A stretch of 64,000 bases of DNA from Dipteris shenzhenensis (taxonomy: Eukaryota > Polypodiophyta > Polypodiopsida > Gleicheniales): NCBI GenBank assembly GCA_047967505.1, contig CM106539.1; one strand, 5' to 3'. The position numbers were made by a program, and so were the translations under genes. Under the pieces are notes generated by a model. The model saw only the letters and a list, made by a program, of their open reading frames with translations, ran no database searches and was not told the DNA's origin. Positions 11,659-20,780 of the stretch are shown here, one piece after another (position 1 is the stretch's first letter; every line of letters begins with the position of its first letter).

Positions 11659-12030
11659 TTAGTGGGATTTCGTCAAAGTATAAACTATGCAGACGGCACC
11701 ATCGTTGAACTCTCCTGCGTCCCCGAACTCTACAACGCATGATTCAAGCACGGCGTTCAAATTGCTGATGATGGTGGCGCTCTCCACAGTGACTGACACG
11801 TCGTCAATTTGAAGGTTTTCCACGCTTGCAATACAGTTCCCTACGTGGTTTACAATTTCCTCCCCTGCAGGTATGTTGTAGCTAGGCAATTGCGCGAAAC
11901 CGTCAATGGCGTACTCGCAAGCTATCTCGTTAGGACCGTCATCCGCGTAGGTGCACCACAATTGGGCATAGCATGCCGAGGTAGTCATCAGCAGCATGAC
12001 GGCAAGAAACAGCCTGGGATAGTTCTTCAT
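11659..12030 (-). CDS. Small secreted protein, uncharacterised (123 aa), copy 1
   Basis: Intact intronless frame. The N-terminus is a good signal peptide: MKNYPRLF followed by a hydrophobic LAVMLLMTT stretch and a likely cleavage after SACYA. The mature part, about 100 residues, is acidic and has five cysteines (LWC, IAC, GNC, ESC, AVC contexts), so one may be unpaired or used for dimerisation. The start codon context GGCCAAGATGAAG is favourable, and a TATAAA lies 219 bp upstream. I do not recognise the family. Copy 2 (27590-27961) is identical for residues 1-119 at nucleotide level and differs only at the C-terminus. It sits antisense to the helicase pseudogene, so it may be a passenger gene of the mobile block. 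Confidence 0.7.
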   Translation of the reverse strand: MKNYPRLFLAVMLLMTTSACYAQLWCTYADDGPNEIACEYAIDGFAQLPSYNIPAGEEIVNHVGNCIASVENLQIDDVSVTVESATIISNLNAVLESCVVEFGDAGEFNDGAVCIVYTLTKSH

Positions 12031-12248
12031 CTTGGCCCTCCTGGATAAAAATTAGGGACGTCAGAGATGGGCGGGTGTGCAGCTATCATGAGTACAAATC
12101 CTTCGAAAACAAAAGAAAACAAAAGGAAGCGAAGAACGCTAGAAGGCGAAGGCGTGACGGATTAACCAATAGATTACGCAAGTGATGATCACTTACGCAA
12201 GGCGCTTGTGCGGGGTGCTAAAAATTTCGGTCCGGATACGAGGGCCCG

Positions 12249-12254
12249 TTTATA
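12249..12254 (-). promoter_or_regulatory. Possible TATA box for secreted-protein gene, copy 1
   Basis: Minus-strand TATAAA in the context AGTATAAACGGGCCC, 219 bp before the start codon. It is conserved at the same distance in copy 2. This is a motif match only. Confidence 0.35.
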
Positions 12255-12345
12255 CTGATCAGAGGGCGAGCTTGTACTGATGAGGGGCTCTTCTTTTAGA
12301 GCGGCGTCTAGACCAACCAGTTAGGAACGGACGTACACATCTTGG

Positions 12346-12422
12346 TGCGACGGTGACGGTCCAGTGCTCACAGAAACTTAAGGGCTGGGAAAGATGTTTT
12401 ATGTGAGCACTGGCACTGCGAC
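12346..12422. repeat. 77-bp hairpin insertion, MITE-like
   Basis: Present in copy 1 but absent at the matching place in copy 2 (about 28270). It is bordered by an 8-bp direct repeat CATCTTGG (12338-12345 and 12423-12430) and has inverted arms sharing CCAGTGCTCACA/TGTGAGCACTGG. An 8-bp duplication would suit an hAT-type MITE, but copy 2 also lacks a few flanking bases, so the boundaries are uncertain. Confidence 0.5.
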
Positions 12423-12430
12423 CATCTTGG

Positions 12431-12549
12431 TTAATGTCGCTCGCCGGCCAATTACCGTGCCTTGGGAGGCAGCCGCCTTCCTGTTGAGTCGTTGACGATG
12501 ATAATCAAACACAAATGGGGCATTGAAAAAAACGTTGAATTATAAAGCG
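12431..12549. other. Spacer between secreted-protein gene and ORF X
   Basis: No gene is seen. Copy 2 (28266-28390) is similar, and the following stretch in copy 2 (about 28420-28530) carries an extra tandem copy of a roughly 60-bp GGTGGAGGTGGGATAAGGTCC-containing unit. Confidence 0.4.
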
Positions 12550-14265
12550 CCCGTCAACCATCAAACAACAAGGTGGAGGATCCACCGAGGCCCTTCTTTG
12601 AGAAGGGTGGAGGTGGGATAAGGTCCATGGAAGGTGTATGGATTAAGTTATAAGGCTGAGTAGGTAGCGAAATTTTTTTTTTGGGCATTTGCCTCGTCTT
12701 TAAAAAAGAAGAAGAGGTTGTTCTAGGGAGTTGATTATCGACGTGTATATATTTGTTAGATATTTGAATTTTCGTATACATAGTGCTTCATGTTTTTACA
12801 TTTTTATTAATATGTGTTTTTATTATTTTCCTATGTTTTATGATATGCATGCATGTGTTGGAGTGTCTCGAATTGCATTAATATATGCACGTACATATTT
12901 TGTAGGAGTCTCAAATATTTCTGAGTACTTCGCTACTCTTATGCAATCATTTCTTAGAGATGTACGCTTCCTTTTTCTGGTTGTCAAACTGACTGTAACT
13001 GTCGGAGTTATCATTGCTTGTGTTGTTTCTAGAGGATAAGGACATTACTTGATTTTGTTGACGTGATCACTGTTTTGAGCTATGGGTTCTTTTGTTATTG
13101 TCTGGATTGTAGCATTGTCTCTTTTTTTAAAGTTTGAGATTTTACGCCTAGTAGTGTCGGCACGTATTGTAGTCAATGGATACTTTTCGCGTAAGGTGTG
13201 CACTATGTCGTTTATTGCGTTGTAGTTGTTTGTTTCAATAATCTCTTCCAAACTAAGGACCATCGCTTTTGTCCAGTGAGTGTTCTTCTTTTTGTTTGGT
13301 TGCACTGTGCCTATGTACGTAAACATTTCAGGATGTTTTATTATAACTTGCACTTCTTTTGTTTGTTTTGGAAGCTTTGTAGGCACTAAATTATCATATT
13401 TAATTTCGTCATTAGTATGATACGTTTTCAGTTCAAAACCGAAAGTGTTGAATAGAACATGTTGCAAGAATAGGTCGTCGGCACAGTAGTAATAATGATC
13501 ATGTAGCAATCCTCCTTGAAAGTATTCTTCATTGCTGTTGATGTGTAAGTAAAGCTATTTAAAGAGGTTTGATTTAAAGAGTTGTAGCCCCCATTGCTCA
13601 TACACAAATGTAGTTGTCTATAGCAATTTGTATCCTTTGGAGTAAACTATTTTTTTCAGTGCAGTGGGCGTTATGTGAAACTGCAATATATAAGATATGG
13701 ATGTAAATACACATTTTTTTTGTGGATAAAGGTTGTAGAAAGAGTCATCAATGTGAATTTCATTCAAGGAAATGTAGTTGCTTCCTTGTGCGTATCCACT
13801 TTCCATAGCGAGAGATGTAGGGGAAGTTCGTACGTAGAATGCTGGTGTCTTGAACTTGATTGTAGATGTGCTAAGATGCCTTCTACAATTGCTCGGTGAA
13901 TGTGTGTATGAAAATTTGAAAGGTATTTGAAAGCAGTAAAGTGTAGTGTTTAATTGTATTGTCGCATGCTATTCGAAGATAACATGACAGCTTTTAAAAA
14001 AAAAAGATATATTATTAATATAGACGATTTTTATTGTAAATCTTGTATTTTCTTTTTTAGAAAATTGGTGAACTGGTTTTTGGGTGCAAACATGAAGTTA
14101 TTGACGAAACATAAAGTTGTATGTAATAGAGGTACAGAGGATAAAAGTTATCTGTTCGAAAAGAGTCTCAAATTTCCAAAAAGGGTTGTACATGAAAGAC
14201 AAAGCCCCTACAATGCAAGGACTTGGTCTTGTATAAGCAGATATGATTTTCTGTTATCAAAATGA
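12550..14265 (-). pseudogene. ORF X: unknown protein of the repeated block, copy 1
   Basis: A long minus-strand coding sequence with few interruptions. The best part is 13806-13045, from MESGYAQGSNYISLNEIHID through HDHYYYCADDLFLQHV to a basic TTRKRKRTSLRND segment; an upstream exon-like piece near 14265-14090 reads LALQGLCLSCTTLFGNLRLF. Copy 2 keeps the same frame at high amino-acid identity, but the two copies carry different stops (here after GYKLL, NLFK and HVNKIK). The protein was therefore once coding; I recognise no domain. It is transcribed toward the secreted-protein gene. The 3' tail down to about 12550 is rich in proline and basic residues. Confidence 0.55.
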
Positions 14266-15046
14266 GGACGCTAATTATAACACACTTGCTTCGAATAAAA
14301 ACAAGCCATATTTGTAAGGGCATATTGTGTTCTTCCGTTAAAAGTAAGTCACTCTATTTTTGAAGGATAATAAAGTTAAAAAAAAGGAAGACGTATGGTT
14401 GTTAAATCTACAGGGTAATAAAGTTTAAGTACTTGTAGTAATTTTTCAATTTATCAACAATTAATGAGTACTGGTATGAAATTTTCGTAAGTGCATAAGT
14501 AAGAATCACGAGAATAAACCATCATAATTGAAAAGATTAAGAAGCATAAAACTTTGATAAAGCATGGAAAAGAAAGAGTACAAAAGTTTATGTGCTTAAA
14601 GTAACTACTTGGATTTTTATAAATTAATAAGTACTTAATCAAATGTTTTACTTGTTAAAATTCAAGCATTATGAGCACAGAATTTCGATGGGCACATGAT
14701 TTTGTAATATGGAAACAAAGCATTGTAGTTCAAATTTTAAATACGTCAAAATATTGAGAAGCCATTTAAGAGTAAACTTTACATATTGGTAATAACACAT
14801 AAAGCAAGAAGAAACATTGTACTTTTTTCAGTTTGAATGGAAATAAGGCATATATACAAGGGTATATCATGTCCTTTTATTAAAAGCAAATCATTCTAGT
14901 TCTGAAGCAAAACAAAGTATAAACCAAGGAAGTCGCAAGGGTGTTAAATTTGTAGGGCAATACATTTATATGAAATTTTCGTAAGTGTAACTAAGTATTG
15001 TGTTCGAAAATGCTTGCCCTCACACCATATAGCATTGAACATAGTG
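14266..15046. repeat. AT-rich ~600-bp imperfect repeats
   Basis: No gene is seen. The sequence consists of AT-rich units related to each other and to 37349-38590. Diagnostic shared pieces are GAAATTTTCGTAAGTG (about 14478 and 14976), AAGAAGCATAAAACTTTGAT (about 14538) and CATGTCCTTTTATTAAAAG (about 14869). The match to copy 2 ends at about 14998, after which about 48 bp of unique sequence leads to the CACTA-2 copy. Confidence 0.6.
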
Positions 15047-15119
15047 CACTACACCAAGAAAAAATCAATTAAATAAGCAATCTAAATTATAAAAAGCTCC
15101 TAACTTATGCATAACATTC

Positions 15120-17824
15120 TATATACCGACCTTGCTCATGCATCCCCTAGCATACTCCCATTCTTCCATTGTGATATGCATCCCCTCGTCTTTCTCTGCT
15201 TTCTCCATGTGTGTACGAAAGAGGGCCCTTTCTTCTTATCTTCTTGCCTTTGCATCCTCGTATCTTGTCACCCATCTTTTCATCACATCACTATTAAGCA
15301 CGCAAAAGAGGTTGATACTATTATGCAACTCCGTGTCTATTACTTTGTTGCGTCCTTTCCCTTGAGGCACAATAGAGGTCATCCTTATGTCTTCATCATC
15401 TCTCCATAGTCGTGGGAGAGAGCTATCCACATCAACAAGAAACTCAAAAATATATACAAGTGACTCTTGTACCAACCAACCCTTGGCCATGCTACCTTCG
15501 GGTCTTGCATTTTGTCTCACGAACCCCTTCAAGGTCTTCATGAAGCGCTCAAGGAAGAACAACCATCGTGCATGTATAGTACCGCATATAGCAATCTCAT
15601 CCACCAAATGCACTATGAGATGTAGTTGGCTTGTGAGAATAGAACGTGGAAATGTCTCCTCCACTAAACAAACCGCCTCCACTAACATAACTCGAGCATT
15701 CTCAAGCATGGTGGGATCTATTTCCTTTGAGCTCACATACCTCACGAGCTCGCCCATCTAGTAAATACAATCTTTCACATCCTTCGATGCACTATGTGAA
15801 ATGCTAGTAGGTAGTATGAACTGAACCCGCGAGGAGGTGGTTGATTAGTTGCTTATAGCTATTCACTCACAAATTTGAAAGGAAAAAGATATTATGCATA
15901 TAAAATACTTACTTGGAGCATCTTGTGCCAATCATGAGATTTCAAGCCATATAATTGCTCTACACCTCTTTTCTTGGTCTTTGTAAAGGCTCCCTTCAAA
16001 CACCTCATGCATCCAGTGGGAGTACGAATTGTAGTAATAGCGCGCTTCACTGTCGCCATCTCTAGCTTTGATAACATCCACGGTGCACGAGGTAAAAAAA
16101 CACGCCCATTTGGTCTCTCTTGAGGCCAAGCTTCACGCATCCTCCCTGTGGTACGTAGATCCTCCCTTATGCCTGCCGAATCTCGTGTCCCATTCAAATG
16201 CTCCCAAATGGTAGATGCCACATTCTTGAAGATATGCATGGGATCAAGCAGGTGATTGATCTTGAGGTGGGACAAATATGGTAAACGATAAAAGATGGAG
16301 TATCTAAACAAAATAAAGTGTTAGCATGCAATCTTTACTTTCAGCCAATATAGCCAATCTTTACTTCTAGCCAATAGTTACAAACCCTTACCGGCTCATG
16401 CCAAGTGGTGGAGGAGTCGTGGAACCATCCCAAATTCTCATCCAATCTCCCGCAGTGAGTGATTGTGGGAGGACTTCATTCCAAGGGGCAACATATCTAG
16501 GATGATCAGGTGGGAGAAATCGATGGTGATTCTCATAGATGACCTTATTCAATGCATCTGCCCGTGAGGCAACTAGCGAAGGACCACAAATAGGACATGC
16601 ATGGTAACCCGATGTAGTGAGACCTGAACAATAGATGCAATTAAGAGTGGAAGGTGGGTTTAGGGTGCCACATCCTTTGCCTATTCATAATTTAAAAATG
16701 CAATGCTTACCTGAACACTCGCCATAGCCTGGGAAGTCATGCATCGTCCACATCAAGACTGCTTTGCAGTTGAAGTCTCGTGACGAGGGAGGCCTGCTCA
16801 CATCATGCACCTCGATACCTCTCCAAAGTATCTCTAGCTCATTAATCAAAGGCTCCAAATAAACATCAGGGTTTTTGACGTTATGTTTCCCTGGAATTAG
16901 AAGGGACAGCATGACATGTCCTTTCTTAATAGCCATAGAGGGTGGATGATTGTAATTCACCAATACCACTGGCCATACACTGTAAGACGTGCTTTTGAGA
17001 CCAAATGGGTTCACACCATCCATACCCAATCCAAGTCTCAAGATCCTAGGTTCTTCCTTGAAGCTTGGCCATGTGTCTTCAATATGCTTCCATGCAGGAG
17101 AGTCCGCGGGAGTTCTCCACTTGCCATCGGTTGATCGATGGGAGGAATGCCATGACATGAGCTCTGCAATAGATTTGCACTTGAACATATGTTGGATGCA
17201 AGGGATTATGGGAAAATGTCGCAATACCTTACGAGGCACATCCAAGGTTTTGAGATCTGCTCTATATCTTGCCTCTCCACAAGTAGGACACTCTCTTGTA
17301 TCCTTATGTAGTCCACGAAACAAAACGCAATCGTTGACACATGCATGGATGCGCTTGTAATCTAATCCTCCAAGAGAGGTCACATGTTGCCTTGCCATAT
17401 CACCATCACTCCATGCATCCGTAACGGTCCCTCCTGAAGATCCCACCTCATATCGCCGACGCTTCGCCTCCTCACGACGGGCATAGGGTAACATATGCGG
17501 GTGTGGCACTGCATCCTATATCAAATTAAAACGGGATCATAACTCAAACATATGAACACCCATAGGTATCTCAATCAACCTTAACTTACAAACCCTTACC
17601 CTGTTTATGGTCACATCCCATTCTCCATACTTTGAGATATGATCGAGTGTAATCCTGCGTGCACGATACATGTTTCCTCGACATCGATCACACAGACATT
17701 TGTTTTTTTGCTCCAACCACATTTCGCGATGGTGGATATGGAGGGATTCATCCTCACTGGAGCTACTTGTTGAAGATGTAGACATCCTACAAACAAACAA
17801 CCCACCAAATTTGCTCTTCTTCAA
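15120..17824 (-). pseudogene. TNP2-type transposase of CACTA-2, copy 1
   Basis: Five to six exons can be aligned to copy 2: 17824-17600 (zinc-finger-like start, CLCDRCRGNMYRA), 17509-16712 (TNP2 core with LGLGMDGVNPFGLKS and a terminal MHDFPGYGECSG), about 16622-16393 (YHACPICGPSLVASRADALN), 16304-15915 (NHLLDPMHIFKNVASTIWEH), and 15805-15120 (DUF4218). Relative to copy 2, 384 bp between GATA tetranucleotides are missing at 17398-17401, removing the end of exon 2, an intron and the start of exon 3 while keeping the frame. A TAA stop follows EDAKARR near 15236, and the 3' part including DUF4216 is absent. Not functional. Confidence 0.85.
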
Positions 17825-17843
17825 ATGTTGAATTTAAACTCTG

Positions 17844-18640
17844 TGTTGCATCTATCGCCGCGTCTATAGTCGCGTCTAACATCGCGTCTAACGGCGCGTC
17901 AACTCTATGTATTTAGACGCACCTATAGACGCGCTATTAGACGCAACTATAGATGCAAATTTTAAACCTGCTCTTCGGCGCGCCGCTCGCTTTGCTTTTC
18001 TTCACATTACTTAAACTTCGCGCGGCTTGCTTCCTTCTTTATTAGCAGATCCATAGTTTCGAAGCTTAAGAGGGAGGCTCCCATACTTACTTCCAAGCTT
18101 ACACTCAAGAGAAAGGGACCCACACTTACTTCTAAGCTTAAAGGAGAGGAGGACGAACAAGGAGAAGAAGCAACTTTGAAAAAGAAAGAAGAACCTTCCA
18201 TACCTCTATCCAAGTAAGTCTTTTTGAAGTTGATCTTGTTTGGAAGTTTGCTCTCTCCAGTTTTGTACTTTCTCGTATCCAAGAAGCGCATGATCTGGGT
18301 ATCAGTGTCACGTTTTTGTGTCGGGCGCAATGTCCTTTTCTACTTTTTAGAAATCTCGTCTATCGGAGTGCCTCTATAGGCGCGTCTCAGGGCGCGTCTA
18401 AAAGCGCATCTATAGGCACGTCTAACTGCGCGTCTGGCTTGTTGCAGACACAGGCAGATGCGTCTATAGACGCTCTATTAGACGCTCTATTAGACGAGTA
18501 GTTAGACGCTCTGTTAGACGCGTCTATAGACGTGCAAATCAGGCGCGTCTATAGACGCGCTCTGACAGTAAGCCTCTCTTTTCTTTCCCTTTCTTCTTAG
18601 CTCATCAGTAATAGATTGTTTTCCTTTTTTCTAGTTCAAC
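17844..18640. repeat. CACTA-2 central region with palindrome clusters
   Basis: The intergenic region between the divergent CACTA-2 genes. It holds two clusters of GCGTCTATAGACGC-type motifs (17850-17960 and 18355-18580) around the Ptta 5' leader (about 18000-18300). The same motif crowds the element end at 20460-20690, so the clusters may serve as binding sites controlling both promoters; that is an inference. A leader intron probably ends just before the start codon at 18641. Confidence 0.75.
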
Positions 18641-20110
18641 ATGTGGCCAGGAAGCGCTTCTAGCTCACCTGATCCCCGAGAATCTATTTGGAAGGACTTA
18701 TATAACCTTTTAGGGCACCCTCCTATCCTGTGGAGTTATACGGGTATATGAAGGGTACTCTAAACACTCCCCAGGAGTCGGCACTACAGACTCCAAGCCA
18801 CCCCACACCGCCTGAGATCACCCCAACGGAGTCAGCACAGCCGTCTTATGCCCCTTCTTATGCCCCTTCCCCCGTACCGTCTTATGCCCCTTCCCCCATG
18901 CCGTCTTATGTCCCTTCTACCATCCCGTCTTATGCCCCTTCCCCCATGCCGTCAGGAGGTCCTTTTATCTCGGCAAGCCGTCGACGTACTCCTGTGCCGT
19001 CGAGACTCGGTTCTTCAGCTACGAGTGGTCAGCGTAGTCCCGTGCAGTCCCCAGCTATGAGTGGCCAGCGTACGAGCTCGACACGACAGGGTAGCAGGCG
19101 TAGTAGCAGGGAGAGCGGTGGGAGATGCATGGCACAGTGCTTTGGGCCATGTGGCAGTGAGGAGGATGATGATTCAGATGATTTAGACGTGCCTCTGGGT
19201 GATGGTACGATTTATTATGACATGACTCAGACAGGAGGCATCTTGATGGATGCGTAGGGGAAGGACATCATGGCCTTCATGCGCTCTATAATTGCTAACA
19301 ATTACAGATATTGCTTTATCCACTACAAAGACCACCCAAAGAGGTTGGCTGATGAGACCCTCGCTACTGTTCGCTCTAGGTATCCTAACCCCCCCAATCG
19401 CTAGTTCACAGATAAATGGGGGAAGTCAAAGATTGTTACGATACTTAGCAATAAAAGATCTTCGCTTAAGAGGCAGGCACTAGCGGAGCTTGCCAGGCTT
19501 GAGGTAGGTCAACCACCAAGGGGCCCGCCCCACACCGCTCACAAGCGTGAGTGGAAGAAGGCAATGAAGTCAGCGAGGGAGGACCCCAGTTTGCAGCACG
19601 TGGAGGCACGGAGGATCCAGATGGAGGAATATGGAAGCGCGCATTTTGGAGCAGGGGGTGTTGAATCATGGGAGGCCCAATTTGTAAGTATCGATCTCAA
19701 ATTATATTGCTTATGTAGTTTATTAGGAGGTTGGTTGTTTCTTTGTACTAATCCCTCCACAAAGTGTATCGCGGTCATGCAGCTTGAGATCGTGGGCAGA
19801 TACCCTACTCCAGTGGAGACAGCCTACCACCGCCACCATCGCAGAGGAGATACATGGAGGCACTTCTATGATGACGGGTTGATTACTGAGGAGCAGTATA
19901 CCTGAGATACTGGAGCGGCCCCCCAGGTATTTGAAAGTAATTAAATAATGCCAAAATTATAAGTAAAGATTTGATTTTTCATACATTGATATATGTTGTC
20001 CCTTGTTTACAGGCCCACGCACAAGACGACGAGGAAGACAAGGAAGGAGGCGCAGAAGGGAGCGCAGAAGGGAGCGTGGAAGGAGCGTGGAAGGCAGCAA
20101 GGATTAGTCG
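18641..20110 (+). pseudogene. Ptta/TNPA-like protein of CACTA-2, copy 1
   Basis: Begins MWPGSASSSPDPRES at 18641. A 1-nt deletion near 18724 relative to copy 2 shifts the frame, which continues as 18730-19257. A repeat region of PSYAPSP-type units (about 18845-18950) precedes the conserved domain. That domain holds KDHPKRLADETLATVRSRYP and SAHFGAGGVESWEAQF, resembling the plant transposase Ptta/En/Spm family (Transposase_24). Exon 1 ends at 19683, further exons lie at about 19766-19926 and 20012-20110. Stops occur after ILMDA (TAG), PPNR (TAG) and EEQYT (TGA); each corresponds to a sense codon in copy 2. Inactive. Confidence 0.8.
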
Positions 20111-20455
20111 TAGAAGTAGTGTAGCTACTCTTTTTTGTACTTAAAGCCACTGGCTTGGCTTCGTGCCTCTTGTATATAGACTCCTCTTATTTTTTGTACT
20201 TGAAGCCACATGACGTGGCTTAGCTTCCTTATTTTTTGTACTTGAAGCCACATGACGTGGCTTAGTTTCGTGCTATATGTATATACAAGCACTTTTTGAG
20301 CTTTCAATTTTATTGCGTTTTGGAGTTGTAATGTTTTATTTGGAATTTTCATTAAAATGCGGTTGGCTGTAAGAATTGAATTAGACAATGTTGATATGGG
20401 ATTCTTGTAACTATATAGCATACACAACATAGACAGTATTCTGTAAAATTAAAAA
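20111..20455. other. CACTA-2 copy 1, Ptta 3' region
   Basis: No gene is seen. It has a short tandem duplication (about 20185-20265) of a unit containing TTTTTTGTACTTGAAGCCAC and ACGTGGCTTAG; the same duplication occurs in copy 2 at about 29225-29315. It probably includes the 3' UTR of the Ptta gene. Confidence 0.5.
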
Positions 20456-20724
20456 AAAAAAAAGCGCGTCTATCAGTGCGTTTAAAAATGCGTTTATATT
20501 CGCGTCTGTCTGTTCGACTTGCGTCTATATGTGCATCTATAAACGTGTTTATAAGCGCGTCTATTTATGCATCTAACTGCGCGTCTATACGCGCATGTGT
20601 CCAATATATAGACGCGCAATTAGACGCGGGTCTCCAGACACGCAAATAGACGCGCCCGTAAGTTTTTTATTTAGTTCATGAAACACGTCTGTGCGCACGT
20701 CTATGGGTGCTTTGTCTTGTTGTG
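20456..20724. repeat. CACTA-2 subterminal repeats and right end, copy 1
   Basis: Dense degenerate copies of GCGTCTATAGACGC run to the terminus at 20724, whose last 20 bases (minus strand CACAACAAGACAAAGCACCC) match the copy 2 end at 28789. Confidence 0.85.
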
Positions 20725-20780
20725 GTGGCAATTCTGTGCGCGCGTCTATGGGTGCTTTGTCTTGTTGTGGTGGCAATTCT
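20691..20780. repeat. 45-bp tandem duplication across the CACTA-2/copia junction
   Basis: Units 20691-20735 and 20736-20780 differ at one base. Each contains the CACTA-2 terminus plus 11 bp of the adjoining copia sequence (GTGGCAATTCT), so the duplication arose after the junction formed. Confidence 0.85.

Larger units (their letters stand above)
2886..14998 (+). repeat. Repeated block, copy 1 (Helitron-like composite)
   Basis: This block recurs as copy 2 at 24609-28788 plus an inverted piece at 35303-37132 and a direct piece from 37349. Shared parts are 2888-3081, about 3650-5709, 11025-12890, 12892-14722 and 14726-14998; the copia element at 5715-11019 is a later insertion. The block encodes a PIF1-type helicase and an endonuclease-fold domain on the plus strand, and a small secreted protein and ORF X on the minus strand. 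Copy-to-copy divergence, counted by eye in two stretches of about 200 bp, is roughly 5-6 percent. It may be a Helitron/Helentron insertion plus passengers, or a segmental duplication. Confidence 0.7.
15047..20724. mobile_element. CACTA-2 element, copy 1 (rearranged, defective)
   Basis: Second CACTA family, distinguished by the palindrome GCGTCTATAGACGC. It has a minus-strand TNP2-type gene and a plus-strand Ptta-type gene head to head. The right end, at 20724, reads on the minus strand as CACAACAAGACAAAGCACCC, identical to the left end of copy 2 at 28789. The left boundary is uncertain: CACTACACCAAG begins at 15047, but no subterminal repeats follow it and the flanking DNA is unrelated to that on the right. 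Both genes carry disabling changes. Confidence 0.75.

Noticed and set aside
11809-12048. 79-codon plus-strand frame overlapping the secreted-protein gene
   Set aside because: It is the shadow of the minus-strand gene; it has no signal peptide, domain or independent support beyond the shared identical tract.
15044-20727. GTG on both sides of CACTA-2 copy 1 as a genuine target duplication
   Set aside because: The flanking DNA differs (repeated block on the left, copia on the right) and the left end lacks the CACAAC terminus and subterminal repeats. A three-base match can be chance.
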